From Pandoraea oxalativorans (lineage in GTDB: Bacteria > Pseudomonadota > Gammaproteobacteria > Burkholderiales > Burkholderiaceae), in contig NZ_CP011518.2 of NCBI RefSeq assembly GCF_000972785.3, positions 248,001 through 312,000 of the forward strand: a DNA stretch of 64,000 bases, given 5' to 3'. Below are positions 8,470-18,128 of the stretch, one piece after another. Below the pieces are notes generated by a model. The model did no database searches. It saw only the letters and a list, made by a program, of their open reading frames with translations, and was not told the origin of the DNA. Position 1 is the stretch's first letter. Each line of letters begins with the position of its first letter. A program made the translations under genes and the position numbers.

Positions 8470-8867
8470 ACAAATCTCCCGATGAGGGGGGCGGGCGCCC
8501 GCGCAGCGCGCTCGCGGGGCACAAGTAACGCAGCCATGCTCTGCTGCTGCTTGACAAGCAGGTCCAACTCCACTTCGGTCAGCGACGTCGGATAGCGACG
8601 CAACAGCCACAGGCGCGACTCGGCCACATAAAGCGCGTCGTCGCACACCTCCGCCAGGCTCGCCAGTAGCAAGCACGCCTGCGCGGCTTGCGGCACCGGC
8701 CAGTCGAGCGAAAGCGCCACCGTGAGGCCCGTGGCGAAGCGGCGCGCCCGCACGTCGCGCGTGCCCAGCACGCCGGTGAGAACGGTACGGGCGACTGACC
8801 AGTGCGGCCGCTCAAGGCGGTGGGCCAGCCAATGCAGTGCGGCGGAGGGGTCGAGGTGTTTGCTCAT
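8466..8867 (-). CDS. Hypothetical T3SS-associated protein upstream of sctC
   Basis: I do not recognise this 133-aa protein. It is Leu/Ala-rich and helical, has no signal peptide or membrane segment, and carries an ESRLWLLRRYP motif. Its stop overlaps the sctC start, so it is the first gene of the sctC-D-E operon. Position suggests a chaperone or assembly factor, comparable in place (not in sequence) to PscB. The -10 predicted from the T3SS box ends only 7 nt before the ATG, so the message may be leaderless or the true start may lie further in. Confidence 0.65.
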   Translation of the reverse strand: MSKHLDPSAALHWLAHRLERPHWSVARTVLTGVLGTRDVRARRFATGLTVALSLDWPVPQAAQACLLLASLAEVCDDALYVAESRLWLLRRYPTSLTEVELDLLVKQQQSMAALLVPRERAARAPAPLIGRFV

Positions 8868-8902
8868 GGGGCCATACTGCCGATGCGCCGGCCAACCACG
8901 TA

Positions 8903-8918
8903 TCAGGCCGATACCTGA
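8903..8918 (-). promoter_or_regulatory. T3SS box upstream of the sctC operon
   Basis: TCAGGCCGATACCTGA matches the palindromic T3SS box with one half-site change. Reading toward sctC, a weak -10-like CAGTAT lies 23 nt beyond it (8874-8879). Confidence 0.68.
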
Positions 8919-9369
8919 ATTCCGGACATAACTATCGGGTTTTGACGGGGCGCGCGACCGGTGCGGGGCAGCGACGGGCGCGGCGCGTCGGACCCCGGCG
9001 GGGCGGGCGACTCAGCGGCGCTCGGGGGCATTCAGGGGCACTGGGGGGCATTCAGCGGCGAGCGGGCGCGCCGTGACGGCGGACGGCACCGAGTCCACTC
9101 GCGCGCACGCCGATCAAGACGCGGGGGTCGACGCGCCAGGCCGCCGACGCCCGGCAGACGCCCCCCGGTCGGTCACCGCAAGCCCCCCGTTCGCCCGCGC
9201 CGTCGACGCCGTTCGGCAGGCCACGATCGCCCCCGCGCGCGCCGCGGCACGCGACGGGCCACCGCCCGTCGGGCGCGCGGGACCGGCCGATCGACACGGC
9301 GCGCCCGTGTGATGACGCGACCCGATTCGCTGCTCCCCGCCGGCTCGCCACGAGACGGCGCGCGGCAAC
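8919..9369. other. Divergent intergenic region
   Basis: No gene is supported here. It separates the minus-strand sctC operon from the first plus-strand TPR gene. A short imperfect repeat of GGGGGCATTCA-type sequence occurs near 9025-9055. Confidence 0.4.
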
Positions 9370-9385
9370 TCAGGTGTTGACCCGA
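9370..9385 (+). promoter_or_regulatory. T3SS box upstream of TPR gene A
   Basis: TCAGGTGTTGACCCGA is followed after 22 nt by GACAAT (9408-9413), a good -10. The 5' leader to the gene start is long, about 250 nt. Confidence 0.72.
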
Positions 9386-9667
9386 TCGTGGCCGGGCCGC
9401 GGCGGCGGACAATGGCAGCAAGACTTGCGCCGTGACGGGCGCCGAGCGGCCCGAGGTGGCATGCCGGCGCCGCGCCGATGCGCTGCGCGCCACCGCCGAG
9501 GCGAAACGCCGGCGGTGCGCGCCACATGCGTTCGGTACGCGCCGGCCGCCCCGGTGGCGCGACGGTCCCTCAACACGTTCAGGCGAGCCCCGCGTCACGG
9601 CGTCGCCGGCACCGCGGCAGCAGCCTCCCTCGCGAGGCACTGCGGCTCATCCTTCAGGAGCTGGTTT

Positions 9668-11065
9668 ATGTTCAAGGTTGGTAGCGTCGCGCTCCTCCAC
9701 CACGGCGGTTTCCCGCCGCGGGACGATTGTGAGAAGGAGTTCTTGGCCACGCTGGACACGGTGCGGTTCTCGGACCCGGCCTCCGTCGGCCGCGCCTATC
9801 GGAAACTCAGCGCGTTGCCCTTTTTCGAAGGCACCTGGGATAAGCTCCTTCACAAAGGTCATAAGGCGGACAACCGCAGGGCCGTCGTCACGCTGGCGTT
9901 TTACAAGCGCGCGATGGAACGGGGCGAGGATCCGACGAACGTGCCGGGAGACCACCACGCGGCCCTGACCCTGCTGGCGAACAATCTCTCGGCCATGGGG
10001 GAAACGGCGCTCAACCAAAGTGTGGCCCCGGGACACGAAGCCCACGAAGCCACCAACCCGTTTTCGCGATACCTGGGATTGTCGGAACGCCATCTCCTGG
10101 CAGCTCTGGTGCGCCTTGCACAAGCCGACACGCACGCCCCGGGCTCCCCGGAGTGCGCGAAGGCCAACACCGCGGCCGCCGAACAGTTCGCCGCGGCCTC
10201 GCTCCGGTACGCCGGGCGCGCCACCCAGCCTACGTGGGCAGCGTTGACCCAAAGCACCCGGTACCGCAGCGCCGACGCCACGTTAGCGTCAGGCCTCGCG
10301 CACTGGGAGGGCCAGCGACCGGCGTCCGCGGTGATGGCCTGCCTGTCGGCCCTCGACACATTCACGACCTTGGCGCTGCCCGAGCCGGCCGCGCGGGCCC
10401 GCGAGGCGCTGAACACGATCGTCGCCGCGGTTGCGATGCAGGATAATACGCAGGCGCTACTCGAAGCGCTCGCGAAGCGCCGTGCCACGGGGCAGCAATT
10501 CGAGACGCTCGCGAGCCTCCATGAGCACGCCGGTCAACGCACTCTGGCCCAGACCGCCCTGCGGCATGCCGGGCAGGTGTATTCACAACGCGGGGAGGAC
10601 GACGCCGCCCAGCGCTGTTATATCGATGCCGGTACGCTTGATCTGGCGGCAATCTCATCGGAGCGGATCGCCCACGCCGCTCCCGACCACCGTCGGGCCC
10701 TGCAGGCGTACCGGCAGGCCATCGAACTTTTCGACAAGGCGGGCCTCCCCAAGGAAGTCGAAAGGGTCCGTGCCCGGGCCGCCGAAGTCGAGGCGACGCA
10801 GCGCGCGTCAGTCCGTGAAGCCGCCAAGCCCACGCCGGTCGCGCGCGCCGAACCCGAGACCACCGGCTCGCCCGACGCGCAGGTCAAGCGACCCGCACCG
10901 CAAGCGGTCCCCGATGTCCATCAAGCGCTTGAGCCGGCGCCGGTCGCGAGCGTCGAGCCCGAGACCACCGGCACGCCTGACGCGCGGGTCGAGCGACCCA
11001 CGCCGCAAGCCGCAAAGCTAGGTGCAGGGCGGCCGCTGCCCCCCCCGGGCCCCGACGTCGGTTGA
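9668..11065 (+). CDS. TPR-family candidate T3SS effector A
   Basis: This 465-aa protein has no recognised enzymatic domain. Residues 1-105 form a family-specific N-terminal domain, residues 106-144 carry the family signature (LSAMG, PFSRYL, RHLL), and residues 150-400 are TPR-like helix pairs. The last 80 residues contain two Pro/Glu-rich repeats (VE or AE, then PETTGxPDA). The start is supported by an AGGAG site and by its duplicate B: the reading frames agree only from this Met onward. A T3SS box and -10 lie upstream. A role as a secreted effector is inference from the box and its position next to sctC. Confidence 0.8.
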   Translation: MFKVGSVALLHHGGFPPRDDCEKEFLATLDTVRFSDPASVGRAYRKLSALPFFEGTWDKLLHKGHKADNRRAVVTLAFYKRAMERGEDPTNVPGDHHAALTLLANNLSAMGETALNQSVAPGHEAHEATNPFSRYLGLSERHLLAALVRLAQADTHAPGSPECAKANTAAAEQFAAASLRYAGRATQPTWAALTQSTRYRSADATLASGLAHWEGQRPASAVMACLSALDTFTTLALPEPAARAREALNTIVAAVAMQDNTQALLEALAKRRATGQQFETLASLHEHAGQRTLAQTALRHAGQVYSQRGEDDAAQRCYIDAGTLDLAAISSERIAHAAPDHRRALQAYRQAIELFDKAGLPKEVERVRARAAEVEATQRASVREAAKPTPVARAEPETTGSPDAQVKRPAPQAVPDVHQALEPAPVASVEPETTGTPDARVERPTPQAAKLGAGRPLPPPGPDVG

Positions 11066-12219
11066 GCCGCCGCGCCGGAGCCGCGCGCCGTGCTCATGGC
11101 CTTTCACGCCCCTGCCGCGACCGCATGGTGCTCGCCCGGCCACACCGGGCGCTCGCAAGCTCCCTGGCACCTGCCGCCGGTACCCTTTGGCAGCGGGAGA
11201 GGGCGCCGGTAGCTCGTCAAGGACCGGCGCCGCAAGGCGCACTTTGACAAGTCCCCGCCTAAGAAGCGGCGCCTGAGGCTCACGCAACGCGAGCGAAACC
11301 CGATCACTATCCCCATCGTTATCGCCGCGACGGCGCCGGTCACCATCACGCAGCCTCCCGTGCACGCCCGGAGGGAACCGTTCGGCACCGGCGGGGCCTG
11401 GGGCCGCGGGCCGGAAGCCGCGAGCCTTTTGAGTGCCGTGAACAACGCCGGCCAGCGGGGGCCGTCTGCCGAACCGGAGTGCCCTGTGCCACGACGACGG
11501 CGAACGCGAGCGTTGCCCCCGCCCACCCACCGCGCCCGCGGGATCGCACGCGTGCCCGGCAGGGCGGGTCGCCGACACGCGTGGCGCGCAGAGGCGATGG
11601 TCGCGTGATAGCGTGGTAGCGTGGGCCGCCGGCACGGCCCACCTGCGCCGTCAAGCGGGGCGCGCGTGCGGGCCCCCCGGCCTCGTGAGACCGCGCCGAG
11701 CGCTGACGGGGCGGGGGCGGGGCGCGATCGCCCTCACGCGTGCCGCAGCCCCGCGACGCGCCACACCCCGGCGGGCTCGCGTGGGCGGCGCACGCCGGGG
11801 TGCGGGCCGCCGCCGCGCGGCGCGCGGGTCGAGCCGTTCGACACGGCGCGCCCGTGTGACGGGCGCCGAGCGGTCCGAGGGTGGCACGCCGCCGTTCGGT
11901 GTGCCCGTCTCGAACCCGTCGCGGGTCGCCCGGGCTCGCCGCCGGCATTTTTGTCGGCCGGCGCGCTGGGCTCTCGGATGCCGACATACGACGGGGCGTC
12001 GGCCGCGATGACGGCGGCCGGCGCCGCGCCGACGCGTTGCGAGCCACCGCCGGGGAGAACGACAGCGGTGCGCGCCCCGCGAATTCGGTACGCGCGAGCC
12101 GCCACGATGGCCCGACGGTCTCTCAACACATTCAGGCGGGCCCCAAGTTACGGCGTCGCCGTCACCGCAGCAGTGGCCTCCGTCGCGAGGCACTGCGGCT
12201 TATTTGTCCGGAGCCGGTT
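11066..12219. other. Intergenic part of the duplication
   Basis: No gene is supported. The first 560 bp are homologous to the region after TPR gene B. The last 150 bp are homologous to the leader of gene A. The T3SS box is not found in this copy; the corresponding 200 bp upstream are different sequence. Confidence 0.5.
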
Positions 12220-13389
12220 ATGTTCAAGGTCGGTAGCGCCGCTTTTCTCCGCCACGGGGGGTTCCCGCCGCAGCAGGATGATCACGACAAGAAGTTCGCG
12301 GACAGGCTGGCCCAGGTGCAGTTCTGGGATGCGGCCTCGGTCGGCCGGGCCTATCGCGAACTCACCAAGCTGCCCTTTTTGGAAGCCACCTGGGATCGGT
12401 TCGTGCACCGCGGTCATAAGGCTGACAACCTGAAGGCCGTCGTCACGCTGGCGTTTCACAAGCACGCAATGGAAGAGGGCAAGAATCCGGTGAACGTGCC
12501 GGGGGACTACCCATTGGCCCTGCTCACGCTGGCGGGCAATCTCTCGCCCATGGGGGAAGCGGCGCTACGGCAAAGTCTGCCCCCCGAACACGATAACAAC
12601 GCCACCCCCAACGCCTTTACGCAATACCTGGCTTTGCCGCACCGGCATCAGCTGGCAGCCCTGATACACCTTGCGCAAGGCGGCGCGCACGCCCCAAGCT
12701 CCCCGGCGTGCGCGAACGCCAACAACGCGGCCGCCAAAGCGTACGCTGCGGCCGCCAAAGAGTTCGCCAACCATCTTTTTTGCGCAGACCTGGCCGAAGA
12801 CACCCGGCGACGCGGCGCCGACGCCGAGTTGGCGTGCGGCCTCGCGCACTGGCACGGCGGGCGCGCCGCGCCCGCGGTGATGGCCTACCTGTCGGCCCTC
12901 GACACGTTCACGGCCTTGGCGCTGCCCGAGCCGGCCGCGCGGGCCGGCGAGGCGCTGAACACGATCGCCGCAGCGGTTGCGATGCAGGGTGATACGCAGG
13001 CGCTACTCGAAGCGCTCGCGAAGCTCGGTGCGACGGCCAAGGAATTCGAGACGCTCGTGTGTCTCTATGACGCGGCCGGTCGACGTTCGTTGGCCAAGAC
13101 CGCTTACTTCTATGCCCGGCGGGCGTATGAACTACGCGAGGAGGACGAAGCCGCCAAGCGCGCGTTTGTCCATGCCGATGCGCTTGACCTGGCGGGGGCC
13201 GCATCGGAGCGGATCGCCCGGGCCGCCGAAAAGACGGCGGGGCGGCGCGCATCAACCGGTGGGCCGCCGGTCCCGCTCGAGGCGGGGTATTCGGAGGCGC
13301 CTGACGCGCGGGTCGAGCGATCCACGCAGCAAGCCGCAAAGCAAGGTGCAGGGCGGCCGCTGCCCCCCCCGGCCGCCGGTGTCGGTTGA
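12220..13389 (+). CDS. TPR-family candidate T3SS effector B
   Basis: This 389-aa paralogue of gene A comes from the tandem duplication. It opens with MFKVGSAAFLRHGGFPP and has the family signature at residues 107-145 (LSPMG, AFTQYL, RHQLA), then TPR-like helices. It lacks most of the long C-terminal tail of A but retains a single PDARVER element and the shared GAGRPLPPP end. A GGAG ribosome site precedes the ATG. No T3SS box is found upstream, so it may be silent or differently regulated. Confidence 0.75.
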   Translation: MFKVGSAAFLRHGGFPPQQDDHDKKFADRLAQVQFWDAASVGRAYRELTKLPFLEATWDRFVHRGHKADNLKAVVTLAFHKHAMEEGKNPVNVPGDYPLALLTLAGNLSPMGEAALRQSLPPEHDNNATPNAFTQYLALPHRHQLAALIHLAQGGAHAPSSPACANANNAAAKAYAAAAKEFANHLFCADLAEDTRRRGADAELACGLAHWHGGRAAPAVMAYLSALDTFTALALPEPAARAGEALNTIAAAVAMQGDTQALLEALAKLGATAKEFETLVCLYDAAGRRSLAKTAYFYARRAYELREEDEAAKRAFVHADALDLAGAASERIARAAEKTAGRRASTGGPPVPLEAGYSEAPDARVERSTQQAAKQGAGRPLPPPAAGVG

Positions 13390-14476
13390 GCCGCCGCGCC
13401 GGAGGCGCACGCCGTGCTCATGGCCTTTCAAGCCCCTCCCGCAACTGCCGGGTGACCGCCCGGCTACACCGGGCACTCGCAACCCGCGCGGCATTTGCGG
13501 CCGGTCCCCTTTGGCTGCGGCAGGGGCGCCGGCGGGACATCCAGGACCGGCGCTCCAAGGCGGACTTTGACGAGGCCCCCCAACGAAGCGGCGCCTGAGG
13601 CTCACGCAACGCGAGCGAAACCTGACCTGTCACACCGTTATCGCCGCGACGGCGCAGGGGGCGTCACGCAGCCCCCGTGCAAGCCCCCCGGACGGCACCG
13701 CTCGGCACCGGCGCGGCCGGTGACCGCGGGCCGGAACCCCGGCCCTTTTGCGTGCGCTGCACCACGCCGGCGGGCAGCGGCCGTCCGCCGAACCGGAGCG
13801 CCCTGTGCCACGACGACCGCGAACTCGAGCGTTGCCCCCGCCCACTCGTTGCGCCCACTCGATGCGCCCGCGGGATCGCACGCGCGGCGCGCAGGGCGGG
13901 TCGCCGGCTCGCGTGGCGCGTAGAGGCCGGTAGCGTGCTAGCGAGGGCCGCCGGCGGGGGCGGGCGCGCCCGGTGCGCGTGGGCCGGCGGCCACGCCGGC
14001 ATGGCGCAAGTCAGCGGGCTGCCGAGCCCGACCCATGGTGCGCCACGCCACGCGCGGCCCGAGGGGGACCGCCCGAGGCGGACCACTCGGCCGTCGTGCG
14101 GGCAGCCTCACCTTGGGTCGGCCGCGGGGATCGCGAGGCAGCGGCCGTGCGTCACCGATGTTGCGCAGCCCGGGTGCACACCACACGGCGCAAAGCAACC
14201 CAGCGCACCCCCACACAACACAACACAACGCAAAGACGAGACGAGACGCAACGGTTCCCGGGTACGCCCCCACGGCTTGCGAATCGCTGACCGACCCACG
14301 GTCGGCCGATTTACGCAGTCCCCACGGGGCCCCGTCACCGCGACGACGGCCCGGTCATCGGCCCGGTGAGCGGCCCGGTGAGCGTGGTCACCCCCCCGGC
14401 CTGCCCAACGCCGGGCGCGCCGGCAGACGTCTTGTGTCGGACGTGTGTCCGTCTTGTGTCGCGGGCACCGAGCCCC
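13390..14476. other. Intergenic region after TPR gene B
   Basis: The first 550 bp repeat the sequence after gene A. The rest contains an A/C-rich run near 14200-14240 (CACAACACAACACAAC-like). No gene is supported. Confidence 0.45.
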
Positions 14477-14695
14477 CTACACCGTAGGCGCTTTCATGAC
14501 AAGGTCTCCGGCCAGCCAAAGTGTCGCCGCCAATACCACGCCGATGCCGGCGATCAGAGCGATCGTCTCGGTACGCCGCGCGTTGGTGCGCGCCCCGAAC
14601 CGCTTGACGTTCGCCGCGGCCTCGGACACGTCGATACTCGGCGGCCCACTCGAGCCCGCCGCGGACGGCCGGCGACGAAACCATCGCCTTCGCAT
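14477..14695 (-). CDS. Small single-pass membrane protein
   Basis: I do not recognise this 72-aa protein. It has a basic N-terminus (MRRRWFRRRP), a polar middle and one C-terminal membrane helix (ALIAGIGVVLAATLWLAG). The start is set by a GAGGTG site before the ATG. Together with the next small gene on the same strand it looks like a pair of tail-anchored-type proteins. Expression and function are unknown. Confidence 0.45.
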   Translation of the reverse strand: MRRRWFRRRPSAAGSSGPPSIDVSEAAANVKRFGARTNARRTETIALIAGIGVVLAATLWLAGDLVMKAPTV

Positions 14696-14860
14696 GAACA
14701 CCTCGCGTTTGGATGAAGGTCACGATTCGGCCCCCGTTCGCAGCGCGCATCGGGGGCGTTCTTAGTCCTACTAACCGGCGTCGTTTCACACGATCGCTTG
14801 AAGCGACGCTTTCGCATCGCGCGCCGCCCTCGAGGGGCGCAGGGGGCGCTGCAGGGTGCG

Positions 14861-15079
14861 TCACAGCTCGCCTTGGACAAACAGGATCGACACCGTGACG
14901 CATGCCGCCACGGCCATTATCCCCAGCATCCGCCCAATGGAGACACGGCGACGCCCTCGCGGCAGCCCGCGCGGCGGCGTCGCCACGACGTCAGGTGTCA
15001 TCACCCTCAAGAAGGCGTCGAGATCCCGATTGTCATGAAGCGACGCATGATCCTCCTCATGACGACGCCAATGAATCAT
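14861..15079 (-). CDS. Small single-pass membrane protein
   Basis: This 72-aa protein has a charged His/Asp-rich N-terminus, an Arg-rich linker (RGLPRGRRRVS) and a C-terminal membrane helix (MLGIMAVAACVTVSILFV). GAGGA lies just before the ATG, rather close for a ribosome site. Layout and size match the neighbouring small gene, although the sequences are not clearly homologous. Confidence 0.42.
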   Translation of the reverse strand: MIHWRRHEEDHASLHDNRDLDAFLRVMTPDVVATPPRGLPRGRRRVSIGRMLGIMAVAACVTVSILFVQGEL

Positions 15080-15149
15080 TCCTCACCCCCGTGCGTTTGC
15101 GTATTTGTCAGCGAGTGTATGCGCACTTCGCGTCACTAAGCTATCGGAT

Positions 15150-15660
15150 TTCACGTGCTTCTTTCGTTTTGCCCGGGGTACCGCGAATTCGCCGCGCCAC
15201 GAGCGAGTCGGGCGGCCCCATGGATTGACCGCGTCGCGCCTGCCCGGAGCAGCGAGCACTCACCACCGGCCCGCACCCCAACGCACCGCACAACCACGTC
15301 GATGCTCCACCACACGCGCAGCCCGCGCTGCCACGTCGACACGCCGACACACCGACACACCGACACGTCGGCGACATCGGAAGCCCCGCGCTGATTCGGC
15401 CGGTCGGCCTGGATTGGACGATTGGCCCGGTCCCGCGGACGCGGTGCCAAGCCCTCGGCAATCGTCGTGTGAACCCGTTTGCCGCGAACCGCCCCTTGAG
15501 CTCCCACGCATTGCCCCCGCCCCTGCAGCAGTCGGCCGCGCATGCAGCGCCGCCCCATGATGCGTGCCCGGGTCATCGGCTTGCCAACCGTGTCCGCGCC
15601 GTAGACCGGCATATTAAACCGCACGTTAAACCGGGGCGAACAACGGCGCGGGCCCGTTTT
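15150..15660 (-). pseudogene. Decayed IS3-family transposase (orfB)
   Basis: Minus-strand fragments match the OrfB of the IS3 element at 60.9-61.5 kb: [36 protein letters not shown]. The frame is broken by many changes. A run of short ACACCGACAC repeats has expanded inside it (15330-15370). Confidence 0.75.
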
Positions 15661-15754
15661 GACTCGATCGTGCTTTAGTCGCGTCGCGGGACTTCGGCAG
15701 CCACGCCGCAGGCGTGTTTGACTGCCATTGTCGACCCCCTCTTTGCGCGCGCCA

Positions 15755-15770
15755 ACAGGTCCGCACCTGA
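15755..15770 (-). promoter_or_regulatory. Orphan T3SS box facing an IS3 remnant
   Basis: ACAGGTCCGCACCTGA matches the palindrome except for its first base. On the minus strand GACAAT follows after 22 nt (15727-15732), the same -10 as at gene A. Downstream there is only a short open frame and then the IS3 remnant, so the original target gene appears lost. Confidence 0.6.
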
Positions 15771-17480
15771 CATGACGCCGGCACCGATGTACCGCGCGAC
15801 GCCCCACCGCCCACGTTTGCGCGCCACCGGCGTGAGCTCGAGCCGATGCGGGCCGATGCCGGCCCTCTCCGCGGGCGGCACGGGGCTGGGTGGGCTTCGT
15901 CAGGCTTCGTGGGGCGCCGCGCCGAAACCGCCGATAAAACGATGCTGCCACGCCTCGGCCGCGAGACTGCGGCCTTCACCGGCGGCGAGCGGCTCAAGCC
16001 CCCGCCGCACCGCCGTCGCGAGAGCCGGCCGTCGTGAGAGCCGACGGTCGTGAGCGCCGGCGGGCGCGTCGATCGGCCGAGACCGAACCGTTTCGCCCGC
16101 TCCGGTGTGCCGGTCGTGCCTTCGTTCTCACGCGGGGAAACGGGCTTGAGCTGCGTCGGCGCGCCCCTTCGCAGCGACTCGGGCGCTGCCCGTGCGCCGC
16201 CGGTGTGCTTAACGTTGCGGTTGCGCTCGCGCGCGTCATGCCACCGAACCCGGTCCACACTCTGCGCTCGGCCGGCAGGGTCGAGTCGGCCCACGGCGCG
16301 GCGAGACGGCGCAAGCCCGCGTCGGCTTGACGCAAACGCTTCACACGGTTCGGTCGAGCGCGCAGGCGCCACGCGAGCTGACGTCGGGGCGCTCCACGAA
16401 CCCGCTTCGCCGAATGCGCATGACTGACAACCCGATGTTCGCTTTGCAAGACGTTGCGCTCGCGGGCCAAGGGCGTACGCTGCGCGCGCCACTCGCGCGG
16501 GCACTCGCCGCCGGCCAGGTGCACGGACCGATCGGCCACAACGGCTCGGGCAAGTCGAGCCCGATCAAGTGGCTCGCGCGCCGCCACGCCGGCCATGTCG
16601 GTTTTCTTCGAGGTCGACAGGCGCTTGGGCTGTGCGGGCGCGCGGGCCGCTGCGGGGCCGCCCGTTCCCGCCGTCGCAAAGCCCGCGCGTGCGCTCGCAA
16701 CCGCTAACGCAAACGTTTGCCGGGCGGCGCCCGACAGCGTCGAAGTCACCCCTCAGGCGCGCCCGCGAAGCGGACGCATTCTCCCTGGCGCACCGCACGT
16801 CGCGCGCGCCGCGGGCGTCTCGTTTCGCTTCGGGGCCGTGCGCGTTGGCTCGGGTACCGCGCTCAGGCCGCTGCCGCGAGCCGGCCCCCGTGAAGCGCCG
16901 CGCTCATGCAGGCCACGCCCGGTCTTGCCACCGATGGCGAGTGTTGAGCTTGCCCGTGCCCGGCGCGGGCCGCGCATTGCCCGAACGAAGCAAGCTTGCC
17001 ATTGCCCGGGGTCCGATGCCTCGCCCCCCGGGCCGAGCGTGTCGCGCATCGCGCACCGCGATGCCGTGCTTCAGCCGCCGCCGGCCACGCAGACGGTGCG
17101 GCGGCACTCGCCCGCGAAACTCGATCGGGGGCCGACTGCCCGCGCCGGCGAGAATGACACACGGCCCCTTCGCAACACCGGCATGCGTGCGCGCCTGGGT
17201 GGTCTGCCGCGGTCATTGGCAAAACCCGAAAGAAGCGCGCCCGGTGAACCTGTATAACCGTTATCGCGCTGCTTGCCGCATTGTCCGCAACCGACGCAGC
17301 ACGCACTCGCGGCTTGCCGGTGGCGCAGAACCGCTTGCACCGGCCGACACGGCACCGGCATCCCGGGGGCGGCGGCTTCATCGCCGACCTTGCCGTCCTC
17401 CTGGGATTTCGGCGCGCGCGCCGAGTGTCGTGTGAGTGCCGGATTAAACAGCCAGATCGAACATCATGAGGGAACGACAC
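15771..17480. other. Degenerate region without intact genes
   Basis: Apart from an ABC-ATPase fragment near 16420-16600 nothing is recognisable. Long open frames on both strands are GC-rich shadows without ribosome sites or family motifs. Confidence 0.45.
16418..16600 (+). pseudogene. Fragment of a siderophore-type ABC ATPase
   Basis: The frame reads MTDNPMFALQDVALAGQGRTL and then a Walker A motif GHNGSGKS, followed by PIKWLARRHA. This is the N-terminus of a FhuC-like iron-chelate transporter ATPase. Similarity ends shortly after the Walker A, and no signature or Walker B is present. Confidence 0.65.
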
Positions 17481-18128
17481 ATGGCAAATTGGGTCACCAC
17501 TAAGATTGCAGCACCGCCGCACGTCCTCGCCGCGCTCCTGAACACGGACCGCGTCGTCGACTTCTCACGGATCGAGGCGTTCTCGGGCACCTTCGCGTGG
17601 AACAGTGTTCACAGGGCTGCCGAGACGTTGGCTGAGATCGTGGTCGGGCGGCCGCTCTCCGACCACCCGGAGCTCGCCGCCTTGGAGGCCGAAAATCGTG
17701 CCGAGGCGACGCTCGGCGCGCTGACCGACGAAGCGTTCGAGCAGTTTGTGCAGATGCTGCGCAATCACCGCCACTGCGGCTTCTTCCACGAGGCGGACTT
17801 CGCATACGAGCGTTGGGGCACGGCACGTAACGCCGTCGAGTCGTCAGTGGACTTGGCCGCCGGCACGGCCTCGTTCCAAACCGCGTGGGCGTGCCCGACA
17901 CCGGTGCTTTACGCGCTATCGAAGCAATTCCCCGGCGATAGGATCGACATCCAATATGCGGACGAGGACGTGGGGCGCAACTGTGGCATGTTCGCGTTGC
18001 TCGGTGGCGAAGTCGTTCAAAGCGACATCGCACCCCTATGGGACGAACCGGACGACGGACGAAGTGAGTTCTGGCACCGTTTCGCGTGTGCGCTCACAGG
18101 CCGCGATCCGGACGCTATTGAGGATTGA
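17481..18128 (+). CDS. DUF1281/Api92-like protein
   Basis: This 215-aa protein begins MANWVTTKI and has a central FHEADFAYERWGTARNAVESSV and SFQTAWACPTPVLYALSKQFPG. The layout resembles the DUF1281/Api92-like phage and plasmid proteins with a ferredoxin-like fold, whose function is unknown. The start is chosen for the GAGGGAAC site; an in-frame ATG five codons upstream is possible. It is intact and isolated between degenerate regions, suggesting horizontal transfer. No T3SS box precedes it. Confidence 0.7.
   Translation: MANWVTTKIAAPPHVLAALLNTDRVVDFSRIEAFSGTFAWNSVHRAAETLAEIVVGRPLSDHPELAALEAENRAEATLGALTDEAFEQFVQMLRNHRHCGFFHEADFAYERWGTARNAVESSVDLAAGTASFQTAWACPTPVLYALSKQFPGDRIDIQYADEDVGRNCGMFALLGGEVVQSDIAPLWDEPDDGRSEFWHRFACALTGRDPDAIED

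Larger units (their letters stand above)
9420..13940 (+). repeat. Diverged tandem duplication of a TPR-gene unit
   Basis: Two consecutive units of a little over 2 kb each align: roughly 9420-11640 and 11860-13940. Homology covers the TPR gene, about 150 bp before its start and more than 500 bp after its stop. The downstream part shares stretches such as CTCATGGCCTTTCA and GCGCCTGAGGCTCACGCAAC. The copies have diverged by substitutions and small indels, so the duplication is not recent. Confidence 0.8.

Noticed and set aside
9570..9590. TTCAGGCGAGCCCC, conserved upstream of both A and B, as a box
   Set aside because: The right half-site is missing, and it lies within the duplicated leader, so its conservation follows from the duplication.
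14991..15010. TCAGGTGTCATCACCCTCA as another T3SS box
   Set aside because: The inverted halves are separated by a longer centre than in the other sites and no -10 lies at the usual distance in a gene direction.
15330..15375. ACACCGACAC repeats as a functional array
   Set aside because: They lie inside the decayed IS3 orfB remnant and look like local slippage.
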